From NCBI GenBank assembly GCA_018364635.1, contig JAGZLR010000016.1:1-42152 (forward strand): a stretch of 42,152 nucleotides of DNA, in the 5' to 3' direction. The position numbers and the translations under genes are program-made. This DNA is from Clostridiales bacterium (GTDB taxonomy: Bacteria; Bacillota; Clostridia; Lachnospirales; Anaerotignaceae). The notes under the pieces are model-generated. The model was not told the DNA's origin. It made no database searches and saw only the letters and a program-made list of their open reading frames with translations. Below, in pieces: positions 30,086 through 39,071 of this stretch (position 1 is the first letter of the stretch; each line of letters begins with the position of its first letter).

Positions 30086-32313
30086 ATCACCTCATGGAAT
30101 GTACGGCTAATAACCTCTCTTTGCTGCTCTTTGCTGAGTTTATGGAAATTGACTGCATAACCTGAAACACGAATCGTCAAGTTTGGATACTTCTCTGGAT
30201 AATGATATGCATCAATAAGTAACTCCTTGTTGAGCACATTAACATTCAAATGATGAGCCATCTGTCCAAAATATCCATCTAGAATTGATACTAAGTTATC
30301 CAGCCGCTCTGTCTCTGTTTTGCCTAATGCCTGAGGAACAATAGAAAATGTATTGGAAATACCGTCTTTGCAAACATCATAGGTAAGTTTTGCCACAGAG
30401 TTTAACGCAGCTAGTGCGCCATTTTTTTCTCGGTTATGCATTGGGTTTGCTCCAGGAGCAAAAGGTTCGCCTGCTTTTCTTCCATCTGGTGTGGAACCTG
30501 TTTTCTTTCCGTAAACAACATTAGAGGTAATTGTGAGAATTGACACAGTGTGTTCAGCATTTCTGTAGGTTGGATTCTTTTTTAATTCTTCTGTAAACTT
30601 TCTAACCTCATCCACAGCAATCTGATCTACCCTGTCATCGTCGTTTCCAAAAGCAGGGAATTCCCCTTCTGTCTCAAAGTCTTTAATCAAACCAGTCTCA
30701 TCACGAATGACACGAACCTTTGCATATTTAATCGCAGAAAGAGAATCAGCAAGCACACTCATACCAGCAATACCAAAGGCCATAAACCGATGGACATCTG
30801 TATCATGCAATGCCATTTGTGTTTTTTCATAAGCATATTTGTCATGCATATAATGAATAATATTCATAGCATTGACATAGGTCTTGGCAAGCCATGGACG
30901 ATAGATATCCATCAATTCCATTACCTTATCATAGTCCAAATATTCCCCTTGATATGGCTCATGCTTCGGCGCTACCTGCATGCCGCTCTTTTCATCTCGT
31001 CCACCATTTAAACTCATCAAAAGAAGCTTTGCTAGATTAGCGCGGGCGCCAAAAAACTGCATATCCTTGCCCACTCTCATCGCTGACACACAGCAAGCAA
31101 TGGCATAATCATCACCAAACTGCGGGCGCATCACATCATCGTTTTCATATTGGATCGCGTCTGTATCACAGCTAACCTTTGCCGCAAATCTCTTAAAGTT
31201 TTCCGGCAAATCTTGAGACCAAAGAACCGTCAAATTTGGTTCTGCCGCCGCACCTAAGTTATAGAGCGTATTTAAAATACGGTAGGAACTTTTTGTTACA
31301 AGAGTCCGGCCATCCTCGCCCATACCGCCGATAGACTCCGTTATCCACATTGGATCTCCACCAAATAATTCATTGTATTCTGGTGTCCTTAAGTGTCTTG
31401 CCATACGAAGCTTCATAACAAAATCATCTAAAATCTCTTGCGCCTGTGCTTCTGTCAAAATTCCTTCTTGGAGATCTCTCTGGAAATAGATATCCAAAAA
31501 TGTGCTGACTCTTCCCAAGCTCATGGCAGCGCCATTTTGTTCTTTGATCGCGCCTAAATAACCAAAATAAAGCCACTGTACTGCTTCTTTGGCATTTTCT
31601 GCCGGACGAGAAATATCGCAGCCGTACATCTTGGCCATCTCTTTTAATAAACCTAAGAAATGGATCTGCTGGTACAATTCCTCCAGCTGACGGATATTAT
31701 CTTGTAATAAAGATTCCTCAGCAATTCTTGCTTTATCCGCCTGTTTGAACTTAATCAGTGTATCCACACCATACAAAGCAACTCTACGGTAATCGCCAAT
31801 AATACGTCCACGGCCGTAGGCATCTGGAAGTCCTGTAATGATTCCGCAGTGACGTGCATTTTTGATCTCATCGCTATACACACGGAACACACCATCATTA
31901 TGGGTTGTGCGATATGTAAATTCTTGCTCTATCTTTTCTGACAGCTGATAGCCATAAGCTTTGCAGGCTTTTCTTGTCATATTAATTCCGCCAAACGGAT
32001 TTACCCCGCGTTTTAACGGCTTATCTGTCTGTAAACCTACAATTATCTCCTTTTCTTTGTCTAAATATCCTGGCTGGTAAGTAACAAGAGACATTGCGGT
32101 GTAAGTATCAATATCAAACACACCACCCATTTGCTGTTCTATTGCAAAAAGATTATTTAATTTTCCCATCAGTTCCTTTGTGCGGTCAGTCGCCGGTGCA
32201 AGAAAACTTTCGTCCCCTTCATAAGGCGTATAGTTTGTCTGGATAAAGTCTCTGACATTGATCTCCTCCATCCAAACACCTTCCTTAAAGTTATTCCATG
32301 CTTTTTCTCTCAT
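30082..32313 (-). CDS. pflB: Formate C-acetyltransferase (pyruvate formate-lyase)
   Basis: The 743-residue glycyl radical enzyme converts pyruvate and CoA to acetyl-CoA and formate. The catalytic pair is C407-C408 in YAIACCVSAM, and the radical glycine is G718 in IRVSGYAVNF. The frame is open for 38 more codons upstream, but that part overlaps the riboswitch leader; the ATG at 32313 with GGAGG and MREKAWNNFKEGVW is the true start. A ZTP riboswitch with terminator precedes it. Acetyl-CoA made here can feed both the thl-crt-hbd and the FAS II pathways in this window. Confidence 0.97.
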   Translation of the reverse strand: MREKAWNNFKEGVWMEEINVRDFIQTNYTPYEGDESFLAPATDRTKELMGKLNNLFAIEQQMGGVFDIDTYTAMSLVTYQPGYLDKEKEIIVGLQTDKPLKRGVNPFGGINMTRKACKAYGYQLSEKIEQEFTYRTTHNDGVFRVYSDEIKNARHCGIITGLPDAYGRGRIIGDYRRVALYGVDTLIKFKQADKARIAEESLLQDNIRQLEELYQQIHFLGLLKEMAKMYGCDISRPAENAKEAVQWLYFGYLGAIKEQNGAAMSLGRVSTFLDIYFQRDLQEGILTEAQAQEILDDFVMKLRMARHLRTPEYNELFGGDPMWITESIGGMGEDGRTLVTKSSYRILNTLYNLGAAAEPNLTVLWSQDLPENFKRFAAKVSCDTDAIQYENDDVMRPQFGDDYAIACCVSAMRVGKDMQFFGARANLAKLLLMSLNGGRDEKSGMQVAPKHEPYQGEYLDYDKVMELMDIYRPWLAKTYVNAMNIIHYMHDKYAYEKTQMALHDTDVHRFMAFGIAGMSVLADSLSAIKYAKVRVIRDETGLIKDFETEGEFPAFGNDDDRVDQIAVDEVRKFTEELKKNPTYRNAEHTVSILTITSNVVYGKKTGSTPDGRKAGEPFAPGANPMHNREKNGALAALNSVAKLTYDVCKDGISNTFSIVPQALGKTETERLDNLVSILDGYFGQMAHHLNVNVLNKELLIDAYHYPEKYPNLTIRVSGYAVNFHKLSKEQQREVISRTFHEVI

Positions 32314-32414
32314 TACGGTTTCCTCCTGGTCTATATGTTTTTTATCATAAGAAATAAAAAAAGCATCTGAACAAAAAGTCTGCCTTTTTATACACGCAAA
32401 AATAATACGAATAC

Positions 32415-32450
32415 AAAAAGGCAGCATCTTTTTTTCTTACAGATGCTGCC
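32415..32450 (-). terminator. Riboswitch-controlled terminator in the pflB leader
   Basis: On the minus strand GGCAGCATCT (complement of 32441-32450) pairs with AGATGCTGCC (complement of 32420-32429), followed by UUUUU. The 5' arm shares its GGCA with the CTGGGCA end of the aptamer, so ligand binding and terminator formation compete. Confidence 0.9.
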
Positions 32451-32523
32451 CAGACGGTCGGCTGATACACATACTTTGAATCCACTGTGGTAACCCACAA
32501 TTATCCGTCAGTCCTCAAAGTAT
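32447..32523 (-). ncRNA. ZTP riboswitch (pfl motif)
   Basis: Read on the minus strand, the leader shows the two-part pfl-motif aptamer. An outer stem ATACTTTGA / TCAAAGTAT encloses GACTGACGG, a TGTGG-GTTA-CCACA hairpin and GTGGA. After a short linker comes the conserved CCGTCTGGGCA. These match the ZTP riboswitch, which binds the folate-stress nucleotide ZTP (AICAR triphosphate) and turns on one-carbon genes; pfl genes gave the motif its name. The formate made by PFL feeds 10-formyl-tetrahydrofolate, so control by ZTP makes sense. Confidence 0.9.
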
Positions 32524-32552
32524 TTATTCACTTTTTTTAAAACTATAGTTTT

Positions 32553-32581
32553 ACTATAACTGAGAAAAATACTTCTGTCAA
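32553..32581 (-). promoter_or_regulatory. Promoter of the ZTP riboswitch-pflBA unit
   Basis: On the minus strand TTGACA (32576-32581) and TATAGT (32553-32558) are 17 bases apart. A 14-base palindrome, AAAACTATAGTTTT (32539-32552), covers the expected start site. Confidence 0.85.
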
Positions 32582-32628
32582 GAGATTTTACAAACAAATT
32601 TTACAACGACTCTTTTTATAAAATTTTT

Positions 32629-34827
32629 TCATTTTTTCTTGAACAAATCTTTTACACTCTGAAAAAATCCTTTCTTATTTGCCTCTTTTTTTCTTACAAT
32701 CACTGCAGATTGTTCTTGCTCTTTTGGCATACTGTCTGTCTCTGCCTGATTCATCAACGCTTTTTGACAGTCCATCGGGTCGTCTCCAGCTTCCTTTTTT
32801 ACATACTCACGGTTGGATAGCAATACTCTAGCTTTCAGTGTATCTCTCCAAATGGTGTCCATATATCGATGAATTTTTTCCCGTACTTGGCCACTGATAA
32901 TTGGACAGGCTACCTCCACTCTTCGCTCCGTATTTCTAGTCATAAAGTCCGCAGAAGAAATGTACAGCTCTTCTTGTTCCCCTTCTCCAAAACAGTAGAT
33001 CCTTGAATGTTCCAAAAAACGGCCTACCACGCTGATGACCTCAATATTGTCTGTCTCCGATAAAATCCCAGGCACAATACAGCAGATCCCTCGAATAATC
33101 ATCCGAATCTGTACGCCGGCGGCTGATGCGTCATGAAGCTTTTCTATAATATCGATATCTGTCAGTGAATTAAACTTCAAAAAAATACGACCAGCCTCGC
33201 CTTTTTCAATCTCTCTGTCCATTAACTGAAGAATCCGTTTTTTCAAAGACACTGGTGCTACAAGCAGCCTCTCGTACTCTCCATAAAGATTACCAATAGC
33301 CATATTTCTGAAAAATTCTTTTGCATCCCTGCCAATTTCCTGATTTGCAGTCAATAAAGACAAATCTGTATATAGTTCTGCTGTCTTTTCATTGTAATTT
33401 CCAGTACCTACCTGCGTAATAAAACTGATGTCATTTTTTGTCCGGCGAGTAATCAAACAAATTTTGGAATGTACTTTATAATCTGGAATGCCATAGATAA
33501 TGGTGCAGCCGGCAGCCTCCAGCTGCTCTGACCAATCGATATTATTCTTTTCATCAAACCGCGCTCTCAGCTCAATTAACACCGTAACGTCCTTGCCATT
33601 TTCTGCGGCCATACACAAATATTCCACCAATTTACTTTTGCTTGCCAAACGATAGATTGTAATTTGAATGGAAAGAACATCAGGATCATTTGCCGCCTCT
33701 TTCATCATATCCAAAAATGGTTTCATACTTTCATAAGGATAGGACAGCAAAATATCTTTTTTCTGTACCTGAGAAAGAATACTTTCCTTCGGATTCAAAT
33801 CTCCAGGCATCTGCGGAGAAAAAGGCGGATAGGTAAGTTCTTTTTTCTTTGCCTCCGACAGACGGCTGGACAGAGAAAATACATATCCAAACCGAATCGG
33901 CGCCTGTGTTATAAAAATTTGTTCTTCCCCGATTCCAATCTTTTCCCTCAAGTACTGATTAAACTGGGGACTGATGGCATGATTTAACTCCAACCGCACT
34001 GGTGCTAAACACTTTCTCTGGCTAAGTGCTTTTTTCATACTTTTACGGAAATCATCGCCTACCTCAAAATTTTCATCCTCAGGATGAATATCCGCGTTTC
34101 TTGTAATACACATCTGAACTTTATCCACAACAGTATATGTATCATAAATTTTTCCGATGAATTCATAGAGAATATCTTCCATAGCGATAAATCTAAGTTC
34201 ATTACCAGCTAAAAACACAACTTCCGGCAAAGATGCAGGTACAGGTACAATGGCAAAAACCCTTTTTTCTTTCCCTTTTCCTTTATTTTTTTCTTTCCCT
34301 TTTTCCTTTCCTTTGCCTTTTTCTTGCTTGAGCATAGCGCCGATATGCATCACCTTGTTTTGCAGATGAGGAAAAGGATGATGGGTATCTACAATTTGCG
34401 GCGACAGCACAGGCAGAACAGATGTCTTAAAATATTTTTTAATATATTTTTGTTCTTCCAATTCCAGTTCTTGAAATGATAGGCGGTAAATGCCATAAGA
34501 CCGCAGACGGTTTTCCAGTTCAAAAAACAGATCGTCTCTTTTTTTATACAGTGGCCGGACAGCTTCATAAATCTCTGTCAACTGCTCTCTTGGTGTCAAG
34601 CCGCTTTTGTTATCTACACAACTTTCTTTTACATGCATCATATCAAAAAGACTACCAACACGGATCATAAAAAACTCATCCAGGTTACTGGTAAAAATAG
34701 AAATGAATTTCAGCCGTTCTAGTACCGGCACAGTCTCATCCATAGCCTCACTGAGCACACGGTCATTAAATTTTAGCCAAGAAAGTTCTCTATTTTGCGT
34801 AAACCTGTATTCTTTTTTCTCTATCAT
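32629..34827 (-). CDS. ppk1: Polyphosphate kinase PPK1
   Basis: The 732-residue enzyme polymerises the terminal phosphate of ATP into polyphosphate. It begins with the N domain (FTQNRELSWLKFNDRVLSEA) and has the histidine that becomes phosphorylated, H453 in DYKVHSKICLITRR. RARFDEKNNIDWSEQLEAAG and SSADFMTRNTERRVE are PPK1 landmarks. A low-complexity run of Lys, Gly and Glu (about residues 169-188) interrupts the head domain, and the C-terminus has a lysine-rich tail. The ATG at 34827 overlaps the ppx stop by 4 bases. An upstream start would add 19 residues overlapping ppx and is rejected. No terminator was seen before the pfl promoter 47 bases downstream. Confidence 0.95.
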   Translation of the reverse strand: MIEKKEYRFTQNRELSWLKFNDRVLSEAMDETVPVLERLKFISIFTSNLDEFFMIRVGSLFDMMHVKESCVDNKSGLTPREQLTEIYEAVRPLYKKRDDLFFELENRLRSYGIYRLSFQELELEEQKYIKKYFKTSVLPVLSPQIVDTHHPFPHLQNKVMHIGAMLKQEKGKGKEKGKEKNKGKGKEKRVFAIVPVPASLPEVVFLAGNELRFIAMEDILYEFIGKIYDTYTVVDKVQMCITRNADIHPEDENFEVGDDFRKSMKKALSQRKCLAPVRLELNHAISPQFNQYLREKIGIGEEQIFITQAPIRFGYVFSLSSRLSEAKKKELTYPPFSPQMPGDLNPKESILSQVQKKDILLSYPYESMKPFLDMMKEAANDPDVLSIQITIYRLASKSKLVEYLCMAAENGKDVTVLIELRARFDEKNNIDWSEQLEAAGCTIIYGIPDYKVHSKICLITRRTKNDISFITQVGTGNYNEKTAELYTDLSLLTANQEIGRDAKEFFRNMAIGNLYGEYERLLVAPVSLKKRILQLMDREIEKGEAGRIFLKFNSLTDIDIIEKLHDASAAGVQIRMIIRGICCIVPGILSETDNIEVISVVGRFLEHSRIYCFGEGEQEELYISSADFMTRNTERRVEVACPIISGQVREKIHRYMDTIWRDTLKARVLLSNREYVKKEAGDDPMDCQKALMNQAETDSMPKEQEQSAVIVRKKEANKKGFFQSVKDLFKKK

Positions 34828-35729
34828 AAGCCTTCCCCTCTCTGTTTCAATACATGACGAAGATATCCCTCCCTCACACCGCAATCGCTTGTAATAATCT
34901 CCCTAGCACCATAAGCTGATACGATCGTTTTTAGTGCTAACAACCCTGGAAGAATCGTATGAATTCGTTCTGGTACCACTTTAAGAATGTTTCTTGTCAT
35001 ATCCCTCCGCTTTTTTTGATAATAGTTTGTCAACTTTTTCAAGTACTTCACATCATAGGCTCTATTTTGTACCACACCTTCATACTGTTCTTCCAATAAT
35101 TCCACTATCGCTCTTGCCGAACCGCCAACTACACAAAGTGTTTGTATGGAAACGCCTTTTTGCACCTCTTTTAGCTGCATCTGCACTTCCTTTTCAATGT
35201 CAGCCATTTCTTTTTTGTTTGGCAAGATTCCTTTGACATATTTCACATATAAATTAAGGGAACCTATAGGCAGAGATTTTGCGAATTTGATTTCATTGTC
35301 TTGAAAAAAAACAAGTTCTGTACTGCCACCGCCGATATCTACAATCAAACCGTCACCGTATGGATATTGCTCCACCGCGCCATAATAGTCAAATCTGGCT
35401 TCTTCCTCTCCTGTCAACACCTGTACTTGATATCCACAGCCTTCATATATCGCATCCAACGCTTCCTGCGTATTGTCAATATTTCTCAAAGATGCTGTTG
35501 CAAAAACAAAAAGCTCCTCAATCTGCACACTTTCTAGCAGCATCTTCAGTTCACATAAAGTATGCACGGCTTTTTCAATGCCTTCTTTTGTTATTCTATT
35601 TTTATCATTAATGTAACCAGCAAGACCGGCAGAAAATTTTTTATTAAACATCGGTTTGATTTTTTGTCCATTCACTTGATAAACTACCAATCGGATTGTA
35701 TTAGAACCAATGTCAATTACTCCATACAC
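34824..35729 (-). CDS. ppx: Ppx/GppA-family exopolyphosphatase
   Basis: The 301-residue protein of the actin-like ATPase superfamily shows the phosphate-1 motif VIDIGSNTIRLVVY, the catalytic-type glutamate region TGEEEARFDYYGA, and the phosphate-2 motif IVDIGGGSTELV. It hydrolyses polyphosphate from the ends, or pppGpp in the GppA type. I chose GTG at 35729 because GAGG lies 8 bases upstream and the protein then begins MYGVIDIGSN; the GTG at 35750 has no Shine-Dalgarno. Pairing with ppk1 in an overlapping operon favours a polyphosphate role. The short form lacks the C-terminal HD-type domains of long Ppx. Confidence 0.92.
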   Translation of the reverse strand: MYGVIDIGSNTIRLVVYQVNGQKIKPMFNKKFSAGLAGYINDKNRITKEGIEKAVHTLCELKMLLESVQIEELFVFATASLRNIDNTQEALDAIYEGCGYQVQVLTGEEEARFDYYGAVEQYPYGDGLIVDIGGGSTELVFFQDNEIKFAKSLPIGSLNLYVKYVKGILPNKKEMADIEKEVQMQLKEVQKGVSIQTLCVVGGSARAIVELLEEQYEGVVQNRAYDVKYLKKLTNYYQKKRRDMTRNILKVVPERIHTILPGLLALKTIVSAYGAREIITSDCGVREGYLRHVLKQRGEGL

Positions 35730-35750
35730 CTTAACCGCCTCAACTTTCAC

Positions 35751-36095
35751 TTTTTTTCTATTTTAACTTATCATCGCAGAAAATACAGCATATTCAAATA
35801 AATTTCCTGTAAATTTTTTGTTAAAATTAATTTTTTCTATCATGGGTTCCATATAATAAACACATATAGATTTAAAAACATTTTTTAACCTTCTTTTCTC
35901 CCTCTTTTTTTTGAAATTTTAGTGATTATACTAACAGTAATCATAAAGGACCGCTTCTTATTACTTATAGAAGAAAACATAGCTGCAATTATGCCTTTAT
36001 AACTCTTATAAAGCCTCAAAAAACAAGAAAGGAACGGCAGTTATACCGTTCCTTCTCTATCTTGTATTGTGAATTTACCTATTTTTTAGGCAGTC
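35751..36095. other. Intergenic region between ppx and hbd
   Basis: This 345-base AT-rich stretch separates the start of ppx from the end of hbd. It holds the hbd terminator (36021-36054), an inverted repeat CTTTATAA-CTC-TTATAAAG (35995-36013) and a TATAAT-like box on the minus strand near 35930 without a good -35. No gene is supported. Confidence 0.6.
36019..36054 (-). terminator. Intrinsic terminator of thl-crt-hbd
   Basis: The stem AAGGAACGG (36029-36037) and CCGTTCCTT (36046-36054) with an 8-base loop is followed on the minus strand by TCTTGTTTTTTG. Confidence 0.8.
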
Positions 36096-36935
36096 TTATT
36101 TTGTATAATCGTAGAAACCTTTGCCGCTCTTTCTACCAAGATTACCTCCACGTACCATCTTCTTCAATAATGGATGTGGACGATATTTTGCGTCACCTGT
36201 CTCGCTGTATAATACATTCATAATCGCAAGGCAAACATCAAGTCCGATTAAATCTCCTAAAGCCAAAGGTCCCATTGGATGATTTGCACCGAATCTCATT
36301 GCTGTATCAATGCCATCTACAGTAGCTAAACCTTCTGCATAAATACAGATAGCTTCGTTAATCATAGGGATCAAAAGTCTATTTACAACAAAACCAGGTG
36401 CTTCTTTTACAATAACAGGTGTTTTATTAATGGCAATAGAAATTTCTTTCACTCTTTCTACCAAAGAATCTGGTGTATTGATACCACTAATTACCTCAAC
36501 TAACTTCATAACAGGAGCAGGGTTGAAGAAATGCATACCAACAACATCACGTTTAATTGTAGAAGAAAGCTCAGTGATGGAAAGAGAAGATGTATTTGTT
36601 GTAAAAATAGCATCTGGTCTACAGATCTTATTTAATTCATCAAATACTTCTTTCTTTGTTGCCATATCTTCCAAAACAGACTCGATGATTAAATCAGCGT
36701 CTGCCGCTAAACCAATACCACCAATTTCTACTTTAGCCGCAATATCATCGCAAGCTTCCTGTGTAATTTTTCCTTTTGCAACCTGTTTCAAAAGGGGTTT
36801 CATAAATTTTTCTCTTTTTGCATCATAGTTTTTTCCAGTGATTACGCAAAGAGCAACTTTGTATCCCTCACACTCAGCAAAAGCTTGAGCAATTCCCATA
36901 CCCATTGTACCGGAACCAATAACCGCAATCTTCAT
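36096..36935 (-). CDS. hbd: 3-hydroxybutyryl-CoA dehydrogenase
   Basis: The 279-residue enzyme has the NAD loop G7-S-G9-TM-G12 in the N-terminal Rossmann domain (1-185) and a C-terminal helical dimer domain. The catalytic histidine lies in GMHFFNPAPVMKLVE, and TNTSSLSITEL is typical. It reduces acetoacetyl-CoA to 3-hydroxybutyryl-CoA in the butyrate pathway. AGGAGG precedes the ATG. It is third in the operon after thl and crt. A stem GGATCCGCC / GGCGGGTCC (36976-37000), without a U-run, sits between crt and hbd and may protect or process the mRNA. Confidence 0.96.
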   Translation of the reverse strand: MKIAVIGSGTMGMGIAQAFAECEGYKVALCVITGKNYDAKREKFMKPLLKQVAKGKITQEACDDIAAKVEIGGIGLAADADLIIESVLEDMATKKEVFDELNKICRPDAIFTTNTSSLSITELSSTIKRDVVGMHFFNPAPVMKLVEVISGINTPDSLVERVKEISIAINKTPVIVKEAPGFVVNRLLIPMINEAICIYAEGLATVDGIDTAMRFGANHPMGPLALGDLIGLDVCLAIMNVLYSETGDAKYRPHPLLKKMVRGGNLGRKSGKGFYDYTK

Positions 36936-36975
36936 CTTCCATACCTCCTAATATAAAATTCTATTTTCTTTTCAT

Positions 36976-37000
36976 GGACCCGCCTAAAAGTGGCGGATCC
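36976..37000 (-). repeat. Inverted repeat between crt and hbd
   Basis: GGACCCGCC (36976-36984) faces GGCGGATCC (36992-37000) over a 7-base loop, with one G-U pair on the minus strand. No U-run follows, so an mRNA-stabilising or processing hairpin is more likely than a terminator. Confidence 0.6.
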
Positions 37001-37009
37001 AATCATTTC

Positions 37010-37789
37010 TTACCGATTATGAAACATTTCAACTTTTCGTTTTTCGAGAAAAGCCTTCATGCCTTCCCTTTGATCTTCTGTTTCAAAGCATGCCCCAAAC
37101 AATTTCTCTTCTACAATAACAGCATCTGCCATCTTTTCTGTCTGCAATCCTTCGTTCATTGCCTTTTTACAATGACGAACAGCGATTGGTGCGTTTTTTC
37201 CGATACGGCCTGCCATCTTTAAAGCAAATGCCATCAGTTCTTCTGCTGGTATCACCTCATTGACAAGACCGATTCTATAGGCTTCTTCTGCTTTTATGGT
37301 ATAAGCCGTGTAGATCAATTCTTTTGCCTTACCAGGGCCAACAATCCTAGACAGTCTTTGTGTTCCACCAAAACCTGGTGTAATACCTAATCCTACTTCT
37401 GGTTGGCCAAATGCCGCCTGGTCAGAACAAAGTCTAATATCACAGCACATAGCAAGCTCACAACCGCCGCCTAAAGCATACCCATTGACTGCGGCAATCA
37501 CTGGTATTGGAAATTCTTCTATTCTAAGGAAAAGATCGTTTCCAGTTTTTCCAAATTTTTCAGCTTCTGCTTTTGTAAGGGTACTCATTTCACTGATATC
37601 TGCACCGGCAACAAAAGATTTGTTTCCAGCTCCTGTCAAAATCAGACATCTTGTTTCTTGCAAATTCACCTGATCTAATGCCTCATCCAGATCTTTCAAA
37701 ACCTGGCTATTAAGCGCATTGAGTGCTTGTGGACGGTTAATGGTTATTATGCCGGTGAAACCTTGCTGTTCATATAAAACTGTTTCCAT
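37010..37789 (-). CDS. crt: 3-hydroxybutyryl-CoA dehydratase (crotonase)
   Basis: The 259-residue enoyl-CoA hydratase/isomerase family protein has the oxyanion-hole segments AGNKSFVAGADISEM and NGYALGGGCELAMCCDIR. The catalytic glutamates are expected in ALGGGCELA and in FGQPEVGLGITPGFGGTQRL. It converts 3-hydroxybutyryl-CoA to crotonyl-CoA. GGGAG is 8 bases before the ATG. Position between thl and hbd makes butyrate synthesis more likely than fatty acid breakdown. Confidence 0.95.
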   Translation of the reverse strand: METVLYEQQGFTGIITINRPQALNALNSQVLKDLDEALDQVNLQETRCLILTGAGNKSFVAGADISEMSTLTKAEAEKFGKTGNDLFLRIEEFPIPVIAAVNGYALGGGCELAMCCDIRLCSDQAAFGQPEVGLGITPGFGGTQRLSRIVGPGKAKELIYTAYTIKAEEAYRIGLVNEVIPAEELMAFALKMAGRIGKNAPIAVRHCKKAMNEGLQTEKMADAVIVEEKLFGACFETEDQREGMKAFLEKRKVEMFHNR

Positions 37790-37811
37790 GGCATTTGCTC
37801 CCTTCCATCAA

Positions 37812-38996
37812 TCAGTCTTCTCTTTTTACAATTGTTGCAACGCCCATACCGCCGCCTACGCAAAGAGTAGCTAAACCTGTCTTTGCATCTCTTCTTTGCA
37901 TTTCATGAAGTAATGTAACAAGAATACGGCATCCTGAAGCACCTACTGGATGACCCAAAGCGATTGCACCACCGTTCACATTCAGTTTAGAAAGATCAAA
38001 ACCAAGGTCTTTTCCTACTGCAACAGACTGTGCAGCAAAAGCTTCGTTAGCTTCAATTAAATCAAAGTCTGCAACTGTCATACCAGCTTTTTTCATTGCT
38101 TTTTTTGTTGCTTCCACAGGGCCAATACCCATAATAGAAGGCTCAACACCAGCAGATGCTCCAACTACAAATGTAGCCATAGGTTTTACACCTAATTCTT
38201 TTGCTTTTTCTTCGCTCATCACTACAATAGCTGCTGCACCATCATTGATGGATGAAGCATTTCCTGCTGTTACCATTCCACCTGCTTTAAATGCTGGTTT
38301 CAATTTTCCTAAACCTTCTGCTGTGATTCCTGCACGTGGGCCTTCATCTGTATCAAACATAACTGTTTCTTTCTTTACTTTAATAGGAACAGGAACGATC
38401 TCATCTTTAAATTTACCAGCTTCAATCGCTGCAACTGCTTTTTGCTGACTGCATGCTGCAAATTCGTCTAACTCTTCTCTTGTCAGTCCCCATTTTTCAC
38501 AAATATTTTCTGCTGTGATACCCATATGGTAATCATTAAATGCATCCCAAAGAGCATCATTTACCATTGTATCGATCATTGTAGCATTATTCATACGATA
38601 GCCGTAGCGTGCCTTTGTGAGAGCGTATGGTGCTGCAGACATATTTTCCATACCGCCTGCAACCATAATATCAGCTTCACCTGCCATAATTGCTGCTGCT
38701 GCCATATTCACACATTTTAGAGCGGAGCCACATACATTATTTACTGTAAGCGCAGGAGTTTCGATAGGAATACCTGCTTTTAATGCAGATTGACGAGCAA
38801 CGTTTTGTCCCTGTGCAGACTGAAGAACACAGCCCATATAAACTTCATCAACTTGTTCAGGGCTAACACCTGCTCTTTCCAGAGCTGCTTTAATTACAAT
38901 CGCGCCTAGTTCAGCAACTGGTACATTGCTTAAAGAACCACCCATTTTTCCAATTGCAGTACGGCATGCACCTGCTAAAACAACTTTTCTTGACAT
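37812..38996 (-). CDS. thlA: Acetyl-CoA C-acetyltransferase (thiolase)
   Basis: The 394-residue biosynthetic thiolase condenses two acetyl-CoA to acetoacetyl-CoA. The nucleophile is C89 in NNVCGSALKC, and NGGAIALGHPVGASG and ATLCVGGGMG near the end hold the catalytic histidine and second cysteine. I chose the ATG at 38996, behind GGGAGG, which gives MSRKVVLAGACRTAIG; the upstream in-frame ATG has no such signal. It is the first gene of thl-crt-hbd, with a strong promoter and a Rex-like site upstream. bcd and etfAB, which would finish butyryl-CoA formation, are not adjacent. Confidence 0.96.
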   Translation of the reverse strand: MSRKVVLAGACRTAIGKMGGSLSNVPVAELGAIVIKAALERAGVSPEQVDEVYMGCVLQSAQGQNVARQSALKAGIPIETPALTVNNVCGSALKCVNMAAAAIMAGEADIMVAGGMENMSAAPYALTKARYGYRMNNATMIDTMVNDALWDAFNDYHMGITAENICEKWGLTREELDEFAACSQQKAVAAIEAGKFKDEIVPVPIKVKKETVMFDTDEGPRAGITAEGLGKLKPAFKAGGMVTAGNASSINDGAAAIVVMSEEKAKELGVKPMATFVVGASAGVEPSIMGIGPVEATKKAMKKAGMTVADFDLIEANEAFAAQSVAVGKDLGFDLSKLNVNGGAIALGHPVGASGCRILVTLLHEMQRRDAKTGLATLCVGGGMGVATIVKRED

Positions 38997-39040
38997 ATCG
39001 TTTCCTCCCTTAATAAATATGTAATGGTTAATCATTCATC

Positions 39041-39058
39041 TTGTTAATTTTGTAACAT
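39041..39058. promoter_or_regulatory. Rex-like redox operator
   Basis: TTGTTAATTTTGTAACAT fits the clostridial Rex consensus TTGTTAAnnnnTTAACAA in 12 of 14 defined positions. It lies just after the predicted thlA start site, where binding would block transcription until NADH rises. Confidence 0.6.
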
Positions 39059-39071
39059 TGATTATGCTTTT

